Source: Tolypocladium sp. Sup5 PDA-1 (lineage: Eukaryota > Ascomycota > Sordariomycetes > Hypocreales > Ophiocordycipitaceae). From it: a DNA stretch of 64,000 nt. The stretch lies in contig JPHH03000005.1 of the NCBI GenBank assembly GCA_000750105.3, positions 992,001 to 1,056,000 of the forward strand, written 5' to 3'. The position numbers and the translations under genes were made by a program. The notes under the pieces are model-generated. The model worked only from the letters and a program-made list of their open reading frames with translations, was not told where the DNA came from and made no database searches. This document shows positions 45,924 through 54,106 of the stretch, piece by piece. Position 1 is the stretch's first letter, and each line of letters starts with the position of its first letter.

Positions 45924-47693
45924 TTACAGCCCGCTCTGCAATCCGCAAATGACCACCATGGCACCCCATGCGCCCGGGTCAGGGGGAAGTTCCTTGCCAT
46001 CACTCGAGCCCGCGCCGACATACGTCGCTCTGCCCAGCCTAGGCGCCATGGTCTTGGTAGCCTCGGCTCCCTGAACAGCAGCCTTGACACCATCATCGAA
46101 ACCGGCCTTCTTCATGGCCTCGGCAAAGGGCATCAGCGTGTCCATGACGGTGCGGTCTCCGACCTTGGCGGGAGTATAGCGTCTCAAGCTCTCCAGGGCC
46201 ATCGACAGTGCCTCTCCCCATAGCGCCACGGGTCCCTTCGAGGCAGCGAGGTCAAGGTTCTTCTCGACAGCAGCTCGCAGCGAAACGAAGAAGATGCCCA
46301 AGATACCGCCGAGGGTGCCGCCCATCTTGCTCTCCACAATCTCTTCCAGCTCCAGAAGCACCCTGACCACCGACCCGGGCTTTGCCAGGCCCTGGTCCAA
46401 GGCGGCGAGCAAGCTGGTCGCGCCGGTCTTGAGAGTCTCGCCGCAGTCGCCATCGCCCATGACCGTGTCCCACTTGGTCAGGTCAGGCTCGGCCTCGACG
46501 AGCTGGTTGCATGCGTTGCGGAGCATCTTCTCCAGCACCGCGCCGTCGGTCTTGAGATCGTTCTTGCCGTCGACGGTCTTGCGCTTCTCCTTGGGCGGAT
46601 GGACGAGCTGCTCCTGGCGACTGCGGCGCTTGGCCTGAGAACCAGCCATGGACTCCCAGTGCGTGTTTGTCCTGGCGTCGAAGAAGCCCTTGATCTCGTC
46701 GACCGAGTATCGGCAGTTGTTTGCTGCGGCTGTGGCGTTGATCACGGATACGGAGAATGCTGGCGCGTTGAGCGACGTCTCGAGGAAGCCCGCGCAGACT
46801 CGCACCGGCTTAATCTTCCAATCGCTTGCCAGTTGGTCGAGGACCTCGTCGACGAGAGCGCCCATCTCCAAGTGAGACATGCCGCCGAAGTTGCTGATCA
46901 GGAGCATCGTCTCATCGCCCGGGTTGAACTTGACATAACCCCGCTCGGGGTCGTTCTCGTCCAGGCAATGCTTCAGGATCTGCTGCACCAGCTCAGACGG
47001 AGACGGGGCGGGAGATAACTTCTTGTACCCTGGCTCGTTGTGAGGTCCAGTGCCAATCTCAACCTCATCGTTGGCCAGCGTCCCGTGTTCCGTTCGGCCA
47101 GGGACGTGGCAATGATCGAGCGTCGCCGCAATGGACACAATCTGCTGAGAAAATGCCACGCCGAGATCGTACACATCATCGAGCGAGCCTCCAGCGCCTG
47201 CGGCACCTCCCATGACCTTCAACACTCCAATCTGGCCAGCCAAGCCTCTTCGCCCAACCATGCTGCCCTTCTTGCCGACAGACACGTCGTCGCCACAGAT
47301 GATCATCCGGCAGTTGTGCCCCTTGGCGTTGGCCTTTTCGTTCGCCAGACCAAAGTGCAGGCAGTCGCCGGTGTAGTTGGTAATAACGAGGATGGTTCCC
47401 TTGTCACTGGGCACGGCCTCGACGGCCGCGACGATCTGCTTGGTGCTCGGGCTGGCAAAGATGTCGCCCTGGACCGAAGCCGCGAGCATGTTGCTGCCGA
47501 CGTAGCCCGTCCATGCTGGCTCGTGACCGGAGCCTCCGCCGCTGATTATGCTGACTTTGGACTTGTCGTATGTCGTGTCGTAGACGAGTCGGTTGGTCTC
47601 GTCGAGGTTCAGAGAGGGATTGTAAGAGACGAGGCCCCTCAGGGCCTTGTTGACGAGGCCGTCGGGGGAGTTGAAGAGGTGACGGTTCGACAT
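45924..47693 (-). CDS. Dihydroxyacetone-kinase-family kinase (DhaK-DhaL fusion), probable L-erythrulose kinase
   Basis: ATP-dependent kinase for a short ketose, 589 aa, single exon. The DhaK substrate domain (residues 1-340) has GGGSGHEP (52-59, His57), Asp110 in NYTGD and His218 in GTGPHNEPG, the residue that binds the ketose covalently as a hemiaminal. A basic linker (about 350-375, QAKRRSRQEQLVHPPKEKRK) leads to the DhaL nucleotide domain with MGDGDCGET (412-420) and a Lys/Gly-rich KMGGTLGGILG loop. Such proteins phosphorylate dihydroxyacetone or tetruloses. Because an RpiB-type isomerase and a TIM-like isomerase are its divergent neighbours, as in yeast (EYK1) and bacterial erythritol loci, I favour L-erythrulose as substrate; sequence alone cannot exclude a glycerol-pathway dihydroxyacetone kinase. 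The C-terminus is not a canonical PTS1. Confidence 0.9.
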   Translation of the reverse strand: MSNRHLFNSPDGLVNKALRGLVSYNPSLNLDETNRLVYDTTYDKSKVSIISGGGSGHEPAWTGYVGSNMLAASVQGDIFASPSTKQIVAAVEAVPSDKGTILVITNYTGDCLHFGLANEKANAKGHNCRMIICGDDVSVGKKGSMVGRRGLAGQIGVLKVMGGAAGAGGSLDDVYDLGVAFSQQIVSIAATLDHCHVPGRTEHGTLANDEVEIGTGPHNEPGYKKLSPAPSPSELVQQILKHCLDENDPERGYVKFNPGDETMLLISNFGGMSHLEMGALVDEVLDQLASDWKIKPVRVCAGFLETSLNAPAFSVSVINATAAANNCRYSVDEIKGFFDARTNTHWESMAGSQAKRRSRQEQLVHPPKEKRKTVDGKNDLKTDGAVLEKMLRNACNQLVEAEPDLTKWDTVMGDGDCGETLKTGATSLLAALDQGLAKPGSVVRVLLELEEIVESKMGGTLGGILGIFFVSLRAAVEKNLDLAASKGPVALWGEALSMALESLRRYTPAKVGDRTVMDTLMPFAEAMKKAGFDDGVKAAVQGAEATKTMAPRLGRATYVGAGSSDGKELPPDPGAWGAMVVICGLQSGL

Positions 47694-48417
47694 GCTTTGG
47701 ATGGGATGCTCTCGACTGGACCGGGTGTCTTCAATCAGGCGTGGATTTTAAGAGATGGACGCGACAGCAAGAGGAAACGGTCGCTGGTCCGCACATCGGA
47801 GCTTCTTGAACGAGGCGAGCAGGAGAGCTCCAGGCTCGCGGGAGTCCTCCGGGCGACATCCCTCGCATCCGTGCCGTGGCGTAGCAGTCCATTGCTATCA
47901 CCAAGCAATGCCCATTTCCCCTAGACAACACCTAAACCACTCTAGATGTCTGATATAAGTCTACATGTCCCCACGCTGCTACCCCTCCTCCGAGCTCTCA
48001 TGACATCAAAATACTGGAGCGTGGTGTATAAGTTCGCCTCCGTCTGGCGCCCGGATTTCCCAATGCGGAAATCCGTCCTGGGACTCCCCACATTTAAGGT
48101 CGACAGCTCTGGGCCAGCTCGAGCAGTCGAACGCGCAGAATGGCTTGTGAACAGTGGGCATGGCACGGCTAGCCAGCCTAGTTTTGCATTGACACCGGAA
48201 TACTGTTCCTGAGTGCTGGCGATGCCAGATGGTGGTGGGGCTTGGTGGCGAGGAGAAGAGCTCGCAGCGAGGTTGCCCATTGTCATCCTGTCGTAATCCT
48301 GTCTGCTTCCAAAAAGGCATTCGGTATTCTAGTCGTCGCTTCTAAAGCAAACGTCTTTCCTTGATATCTTTATTGCCTCGCAGCAGCGTTTACAAAGCGT
48401 TTCAAAACAACATCAAC
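47694..48417. promoter_or_regulatory. Divergent promoter between the kinase and the RpiB-type isomerase
   Basis: 724 bp separate the two start codons, so both genes share upstream control DNA. It contains CGG-N7-CCG (47839-47851), an inverted CGG pair of the kind Zn2Cys6 regulators bind, about 150 bp upstream of the kinase ATG. Whether it is used is inference. Confidence 0.45.
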
Positions 48418-48942
48418 ATGGCACCATCATGGAGGATCGCCATGGGCTGCGATGTAAGTCTACGCACACGCACGAACACTCGGAGAAAACAACCCTCTTA
48501 CTGACCAAATCCGTAGGAGGCCGGCATCTCGTACAAGGACGCCATCAAGCGCGACTTCGAGTCGGACAACCGCGTCGCCCAGGTCATCGACGTCGGCTCC
48601 CACGAAGGCAGCGACAAGACGGCCTACCCGACGAGAGCGGCGGAGGCGGCGCGCCTCGTCGCGGAGGGCAAGGCAGACCGTGCGCTGCTCATCTGCGGGA
48701 CGGGCCTCGGCGTTGCCATCACGGCCAACAAGATCAAGGGCATCCGGGCGGTGACGGCGCACGACAGCTTCAGCGTCGAGCGGAGCGTGCTGAGCAACAA
48801 CGCGCAGGTGCTGTGCATGGGCGAGCGCGTGGTCGGGCTCGAGCTCGCGAGGCGGCTGGCAAAGGAGTGGCTCGGGTACGAGTTCGACGCGGGGAGTGCG
48901 AGCGCCAAGAAGGTCGACGAGATTTCGCAGCTGGAGTCGTGA
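48418..48942 (+). CDS. RpiB/LacA-type sugar-phosphate isomerase, probable D-erythrulose-4-phosphate isomerase
   Basis: Two exons, 48418-48453 and 48517-48942, give 153 aa, the normal RpiB length. The intron is 63 nt (GTAAGT...CGTAG) and splits GCD|EAG. Family marks: RIAMGCDEAG near the N-terminus (the substrate-binding D), ICGTGLGVAI with the catalytic Cys72, ITANKIKGIRAVTAHD, and SNNAQVLCMGERVVG. RpiB proteins interconvert aldose and ketose phosphates. Fungi generally use RpiA for ribose-5-phosphate, so an additional RpiB suggests another substrate. Beside a DHA-kinase-family kinase and a TIM-like protein it fits D-erythrulose-4-P to D-erythrose-4-P, as proposed for yeast EYI2 and Brucella EryI. 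Confidence 0.9.
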
Positions 48943-49524
48943 GAGGGGGGGGAGAGATGCAGCAGATGGAATACACAATGCGGTAATCGACGATGGGGCG
49001 GAGTCGCTTCGCTGCCCACGGTGGCACGGAGGCGTAGATGCAGTCGGGTCCAAGACATAGACTAAGGCAGCCATGAATGCTACTTTTAATCTCGCATTTT
49101 ACGTCTCCATTTAACGCGGGGGTTCGCTTGTACAGACTATATCTGGAGTCTGGCCGAGGACGTGAGCAGGTGATGAGAAGACCTCGTCCGTACACCGGAG
49201 CCGGTTCTAGGGCGGCCGGCGGAAGCTCCCAGTCGGTTTTCCCGATGCGGTAGAGCTGCCCCCCTCCCCGGCCGTCGTGGAGTCGACCGCTGCCACGACC
49301 GCCCTGGGCTGTCTGGGCCATCTTCCATCCTGTGACATCTCGACTAATCCGTACAGACTACTCAATCGTGAGCTCTGGACGCACATCCAGTCTGTGAATT
49401 GGACTTGGCAGGACCCTGTCGGTGTTGCATCCGTCGTGCCCAACCCCCGGGTCTTGTGTCGGCCACACGTCCACCCAACGCCACGCACACATTCGACTCA
49501 ATCGTCAACCACAGCAAGCCCCCC
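48943..49524. other. Intergenic, promoter of the TIM-like gene
   Basis: 582 bp between two genes on the same strand. The last 100 bp are C/A-rich leader. The frame is open upstream of 49525, but the extra residues do not look like a TIM N-terminus. Confidence 0.45.
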
Positions 49525-50298
49525 ATGTCGGCTTCACCTCCCCGTCGACGGCTCATCGGCCTGTCGACCAAAATGTACTTTTCCCTCTCACGCACCCAGG
49601 AATTCACCCGCCAATTCCTCGAGCACCTCGCAACCGTCTCGCCCGACCTGCTCTCCCAGGTCGACATATTCGTCATCCCAGACTTTGTCTCCCTCACCGG
49701 GACTGTCGCACAGCTCAAGTCCAGCCCCGTGCCGATATGGCCCGGCGCTCAGGACTGCCACTGGGAGGACCAGGGCGCGTTCACTGGCGAAGTCAGCCCG
49801 GCGGTGCTCGGCGAGGCGGGCGTGCGGGTCGTCGAGGTGGGACACGCAGAGCGGAGGAGGATATTCGGCGAGGACGACGCGACGGTCGCGAAGAAAGCTG
49901 CGGCTGTGAGCCGGAACGGCATGATTCCCCTCGTCTGCATCGGGGAGCAGACAAAGGGCGATGTTTTCGTCGCGGTCGAAGAATGCCGTGGCCAGGTCGA
50001 GGCCGTGATGGGAAGCGTGGCCGACGACGCCGAGGTCGTCCTCGCCTACGAGCCTGTCTGGGCCATTGGCGCCAGCCAACCGGCGGGTGAGGAGCACGTC
50101 CTGAAGGCTGTTGCTGGAATCAGGGACCTCGAGTGTGTCAGGGGCAGAAAGGGGACTACGAGGGTGGTGTATGGTGGCAGCGCCGGGCCGGGCTTGTACG
50201 AGAGGTTGAGCAGCGGGTTGGATGGACTGTTTCTGGGCAGATTCGGGCACGACCCAGAACGGTTCGTCAAGACGATCCGCGAGGTAATAGAGGCCTAG
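49525..50298 (+). CDS. Triosephosphate-isomerase-like protein, probable L-erythrulose-1-phosphate isomerase
   Basis: TIM-barrel isomerase, 257 aa, intronless, start MSASPPRRRLIG at 49525. Catalytic residues are retained: Lys16 in GLSTKMYF, His108 in EVGHAERRRIFGED and Glu176 in AYEPVWAIGA; the phosphate-binding YGGSAGPG and FLGRFG loops follow. The N-terminal motif has ST where classical glycolytic TIM has the invariant Asn-Trp before Lys. The same kind of change is a feature I associate with EryH/LerI/EYI1-type tetrulose-phosphate isomerases. It is therefore unlikely to be the housekeeping TIM and probably converts L-erythrulose-1-P to D-erythrulose-4-P, passing it to the RpiB-type enzyme encoded just upstream on the same strand. 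Confidence 0.88.
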   Translation: MSASPPRRRLIGLSTKMYFSLSRTQEFTRQFLEHLATVSPDLLSQVDIFVIPDFVSLTGTVAQLKSSPVPIWPGAQDCHWEDQGAFTGEVSPAVLGEAGVRVVEVGHAERRRIFGEDDATVAKKAAAVSRNGMIPLVCIGEQTKGDVFVAVEECRGQVEAVMGSVADDAEVVLAYEPVWAIGASQPAGEEHVLKAVAGIRDLECVRGRKGTTRVVYGGSAGPGLYERLSSGLDGLFLGRFGHDPERFVKTIREVIEA

Positions 50299-51105
50299 AT
50301 GGGGAAGCCACATCCCCTGGCCTGGATCACGGCTTGATCAAGACTTCGTCGCGATGCCAGGAGCCTTGCGGGGAAGCGTCGGCATGCCACACCCATGAGC
50401 CATATATTTGCCGCATCTCATGGCTCTCGGCTCTCGGCATCCCATGCTAGAACCAGATCGTCCTTCGAAGACGCATCTTATCTCTTCTCAACCATTGGCC
50501 GCATCAATTTGACAACCGTTTATTCGCGCCCGCTCCCCGTCACGGTCCACAAAGCCGCACCCAACCATCATCACTGCGTATGTGATTCGCTGGCTCTTTT
50601 ATTCGGAGGATTCTTTCCTCTTGCCCTGTGCGGTAGATGGGTGAAGAAGGTTCAACTGAGCCCCTGTCGCGTCCAATCGAGAGACAGATCGCCAGTGCCG
50701 TGCAACGCCGTACGCGCAAAAACCGGAGCGGCAACCGCCGGATAGCCCCGGGGACCCGATCAATGACAGCCGGACCCCGCTCCGTAGAGCCGACATCGCC
50801 AGCCCGTCCCCCCCAACGCAATTGTGATGGCATGACGCAGATGAGCGACTTTCTTTTGTCCCCGCATTGGGAGGGATTTTATATAAAAGCACGTCTCGGT
50901 CCGTGCCCAGCATCGGCGCTACTTTTCTTCCCTTCAACAATTCTTGCCCGAGTTTTCATCACGCATCACAACCGCCACATCCAACCATCATATCAGTCCG
51001 TTGAGATACACCCCAGAGGTAACCTTGGTATCGAGCTTCTTCTAACGTGTCCAGATTCCACCAACTCTCAATCGGTATTCTCGACCCCCGACATAAGCGA
51101 GAACC
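50299..51105. other. THI4 promoter and first part of the leader
   Basis: No open frame of note. A TATATAAAA box is at 50880-50888. A transcript starting some 30 nt later would have a leader of several hundred nt before the main start at 51366. A possible 5'-UTR donor (AGGTAACC) lies near 51019. Confidence 0.5.
50880..50888 (+). promoter_or_regulatory. TATA box of the THI4 gene
   Basis: TATATAAAA in the region upstream of the riboswitch leader, followed within 60 nt by a C/T-rich stretch typical of fungal transcription starts. Confidence 0.55.
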
Positions 51106-51288
51106 ATGGCGCCTTTCTACGGTAGTCTATCCAAATATGATCATATATCTTCAGGTACTGTCTGTTGCATGAGCCGGTGCCCGCCCTTCCTCTGCTCATC
51201 GGCGCCATCTCTTGCCACGGCACAAGAGTTGCGTGCCGTCGATGAGCAGAGGGGGGGCGTGGCTGAGATTATACGGCCTAACACTTGA
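51106..51288 (+). CDS. Upstream ORF in the THI4 leader
   Basis: Starts at ATG 51106 in a good context (GAACCATGGCG) and reads MAPFYGSLSKYDHISSG. Unspliced, it runs 60 codons through the riboswitch to a TGA at 51286-51288. If the intron 51155-51358 is removed, the frame becomes a short uORF ending in a TGA that overlaps the THI4 start as ATGA. It therefore reads as a control element rather than a functional peptide, as in the uORF-based riboswitch control known for fungal thiamine genes. Confidence 0.6.
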   Translation: MAPFYGSLSKYDHISSGTVCCMSRCPPFLCSSAPSLATAQELRAVDEQRGGVAEIIRPNT

Positions 51289-51317
51289 TCTGGATAATAC
51301 CAGCGAAAGGATCATGC
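51167..51317 (+). promoter_or_regulatory. Eukaryotic TPP riboswitch in the THI4 5'-UTR intron
   Basis: Thiamine pyrophosphate aptamer. The thi-box landmarks are all present: CTGAGA at 51263-51268 with the following TTATACGG, ACTTGATCTGGATAATACCAG starting at 51283 (described by position), and GCGAAAGGATCATGC to the 3' end. P1 is formed by GCATGA (51167-51172) with TCATGC (51312-51317). The variable P3 stem is long: 51189-51201 pairs perfectly with 51240-51252 over 13 bp. A 5' splice site (TTCAG|GTACTG, 51155) lies 12 nt before P1, and a 3' splice site (GTGTAG, 51358) precedes the THI4 ATG by 7 nt. The aptamer thus sits inside a 204-nt intron, the arrangement by which TPP alters splicing and uORF inclusion in filamentous fungi. 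Confidence 0.92.
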
Positions 51318-51365
51318 CTCCCCCCTAGTCTGTATCACCCAGACCCTGACCTGTGTAGATCCATC

Positions 51366-52383
51366 ATGAGCCCCCCCGCCGCCGTCTCCCCTCCCCAGCA
51401 GGTTGCCTCGCTCGCGACCCCGGCTCCCAAGGCCGCCTTCAACAATGGCGGCAACAAGACGCAGACCATCGATGACATGATCGGCCAGTGGGACAGCTTC
51501 AAGTTCGCCCCCATCCGCGAGAGCCAGGTCTCGCGTGCCATGACGCGGCGCTACTTCAAGGACCTCGACACCTACGCCGAGTCGGACATTGTCATCATCG
51601 GCGCCGGGTCCTGCGGCCTCAGCGCCGCCTACGTCCTCGGCAAGCAGCGCCCTGACCTCAAGATCGCCATCATCGAGGCGTCCGTCTCCCCTGGTGGTGG
51701 TGCCTGGCTCGGTGGCCAGCTCTTCTCCGCCATGATCATGCGCAAGCCGGCCGATGCCTTCCTGCGCGAGGTCGGCGTCCCGTACGAGGACGAGGGCAAC
51801 TACGTCGTCGTCAAGCACGCCGCGCTCTTCACCTCGACCATCATGTCCAAGGTGCTCCAGCTGCCCAACATCAAGCTCTTCAACGCCACCTGCGTCGAGG
51901 ACCTCATCACGCGCCCCTCCGACGAGGGCGTCCGCATCTCGGGCGTCGTGACCAACTGGACGCTCGTCGCCATGCATCACGACGACCAGTCCTGCATGGA
52001 TCCCAACACCATCAACGCCCCGCTCGTCATCTCCACGACCGGCCACGACGGCCCCATGGGTGCCTTTTCCGTCAAGCGCCTCGTCAGCATGCAGCGGATC
52101 GAGAAGCTGGGCGGCATGCGCGGCCTCGACATGAACACTGCCGAGGACGCCATCGTCAAGGGCACCCGCGAGATCGTCCCTGGTCTCATTGTCGGCGGCA
52201 TGGAGCTGTCCGAGGTTGACGGTGCCAACCGAATGGGTACGACGTCCGCATCTCCAACTTCCAGTATCAGTAACTGACTACATTTCAGGCCCGACTTTCG
52301 GTGCCATGGTCCTGAGTGGCCTCAAAGCCGCCGAGGAGGCCCTCAAGGTCTATGACCTGCGCAGCAAGCAGAACGCTCTCTAA
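51366..52383 (+). CDS. thi4: Thiamine thiazole synthase (THI4)
   Basis: Makes the adenylated thiazole precursor of thiamine from NAD+, glycine and a sulfur taken from its own backbone. Exons 51366-52236 and 52289-52383 give 321 aa. The FAD/NAD-type dinucleotide fold is seen in VIIGAGSCGLSAAYVLG, followed by SPGGGAWLGGQLFSAMIMRK. Cys210 in HHDDQSCMDPNTI is the sulfur-donating residue of the fungal suicide (single-turnover) enzymes. The C-terminal motif GMELSEVDGANRMG|PTFGAM is split by a 52-nt intron. The start MSPPAAV lies directly after the riboswitch intron. Expression should fall when TPP is high. Confidence 0.96.
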
Positions 52384-52917
52384 GCCAATTGAAACGAACA
52401 ACAAAAGGGAAAATGGTCTCCGGAAAACGCACACAGTCTTGAGAGGACCTACTTCCGATCATTTGCAAAACGGCGGTGAAACCGTGCCATTCGTTCAGGG
52501 ACCTTGCGCGTATTAGTTGACAGACAGAATGAAATACGAATGCAACTATCAAACGTAACAAAGCCTTCATGGTTGTGACGTCTTTCATCTCTTTCATCAA
52601 CCTTCACACACTCGTATTCTTTCCCTGAAGCCTTATGGGCACTCTAGATTGAAGCATCTTTGAACATTCATCCTTGTAGTACGAAGTAGACATCAGCATT
52701 TACGCGCGTACTGAACTCGGAAGAGTCGGGTCAGTACTAACATGCCTGTTCCCTCCGCCCCCGCTCCCCCCCCGGCGGCGGCGCGCTGGTCATACATATA
52801 AGCACTATACGTACTCCGTTTCCGTGAGATGATGATATAAGAACCATCATCCTCCCCGCGTCCACATCCGTCAGCTTTCCGTTGATAGTACAGTACATCG
52901 CCGAGCCCAAACCAACC
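52384..52917. other. Intergenic, THI4 3' UTR and methyltransferase promoter
   Basis: 534 bp with no open frame of interest. TACGAAGTA and GTACTCCG motifs lie near 52679 and 52811. Confidence 0.4.
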
Positions 52918-53784
52918 ATGGCCGAACCCCGGAGACCCCTGACTGCCGTCGAGCACTTCGATACCGGCGCGGCCACGTATGAGCGGTCCACGGGCAAATG
53001 CACGAGGGAACTGGCTCGCGCACTCCTCGACCTCCCGCAGCTGCATGACATGTGCTCCGCCGAGGCGGTCGTCCTCGACAATGCCTGCGGAACGGCCATC
53101 GTGGCAGAGGAGATCATCAACCGCAGTCGCCAGCAAAACACCAGTATCCCCGAAATCCACGCCGTGGACCCTGCGCCCAAGATGGTCGACCTCGCGCAGG
53201 CCAAGTTCACGGCACTCGACGCCACGCACCGCTGCACCAGCGCCGTCATGCCCGGCGAGAAACTAAGCTTTGGCGACGCCACGTTCACGCACAGCATCAC
53301 CAACCTGGGCATCCTCTTCTTCAACAACGGCGCCGCCGGCGCAAATGAGATCCATCGCACGCTCAAGCCCGGCGGCGTCGGGGTCGTGACCTCCTGGGCG
53401 GACGTCGGCTACCTTCGCGGCGTGATCCAGCCCTCGCAGAGGATCGCGCGCCCGGGCGACACGCCGTTTGACCTGCCGATCCCGAAGTCCTGGTTCGAGG
53501 CCGCGCACGTGGAGCAGTGCCTGCGCAGCGACGGCGGGTTTGCGGATGTCGAGATGCTGGAGCGGGTGGTGTACTACGGGGCGGCGACGCGGGAGGAGTT
53601 GCGGGGGATGTTGCTGGATACCTTCCAGGTGCTATGGAAGGACTGGGCGGGTGAGGAGAAGGAAAGATTCAAGGATGCGATGGCGGAGTGCATTGAGAAT
53701 GTCGCGGAGCCGTATACCATGGTTGATGGGAAGCCGGGCTTGGGGATAAGGATGCGAGCTATTGTTGCTGTGTGCCAGAAGTAA
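52918..53784 (+). CDS. Class I SAM-dependent methyltransferase, substrate unknown
   Basis: Intronless, 288 aa from ATG 52918. The Rossmann-fold methyltransferase plan is visible: an N-terminal VEHFDTGAATYERSTG segment; motif I as VVLDNACGTAIVAEEI; the acidic residue at the end of strand 2 in IHAVDPAPKMVDLA; SFGDATFTHSITNLGILFF as strand 4; and HRTLKPGGVGVVTSW as motif III. This resembles the UbiE/Coq5-like or secondary-metabolite methyltransferases of fungi. There is no polyketide synthase, peptide synthetase or terpene synthase beside it, so its acceptor cannot be inferred from context. Confidence 0.85.
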   Translation: MAEPRRPLTAVEHFDTGAATYERSTGKCTRELARALLDLPQLHDMCSAEAVVLDNACGTAIVAEEIINRSRQQNTSIPEIHAVDPAPKMVDLAQAKFTALDATHRCTSAVMPGEKLSFGDATFTHSITNLGILFFNNGAAGANEIHRTLKPGGVGVVTSWADVGYLRGVIQPSQRIARPGDTPFDLPIPKSWFEAAHVEQCLRSDGGFADVEMLERVVYYGAATREELRGMLLDTFQVLWKDWAGEEKERFKDAMAECIENVAEPYTMVDGKPGLGIRMRAIVAVCQK

Positions 53785-54106
53785 ACAACTTTCTTGCTAC
53801 TCTCGACGATGACGAAGACGACAGTCTCGTAAGCTTGGGCCGTGCTGTCGTAGAAAAGTAACATGTGTTATCAATGACACGTCCATCATGGCTGCTGTAA
53901 GTATACGGCTGGTATGTAGATCATGTGAACCGCAAAACGCCGCCCCCAAGCCTGCGCTTCCCATATATATTTTATCGGACCCCTTTTTCACTCCCGTAAC
54001 ACATCTACCCAAACGTCAAAAGGCTCGCTATTCATCAAACGTAGAGGGTATCTTTGTAACCACGACGACCATCCCATACCAAGCCGCTGTGTCACCACGC
54101 ACTACC
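53785..54106. other. Convergent 3' intergenic region
   Basis: 322 bp between the ends of the methyltransferase (+) and transcription factor (-) genes. Nothing seen. Confidence 0.45.

Noticed and set aside
51312..52046. 244-aa minus-strand open frame
   Set aside because: Antisense to THI4; Gly/Asp/Val-rich shadow.
51366..52383. THI4 as part of the tetrulose cluster
   Set aside because: It has its own riboswitch control and no metabolic link; adjacency is probably coincidental.
52918..53784. Secondary-metabolite cluster around the methyltransferase
   Set aside because: No polyketide synthase, peptide synthetase, terpene cyclase or P450 is nearby; a lone methyltransferase does not support such a claim.
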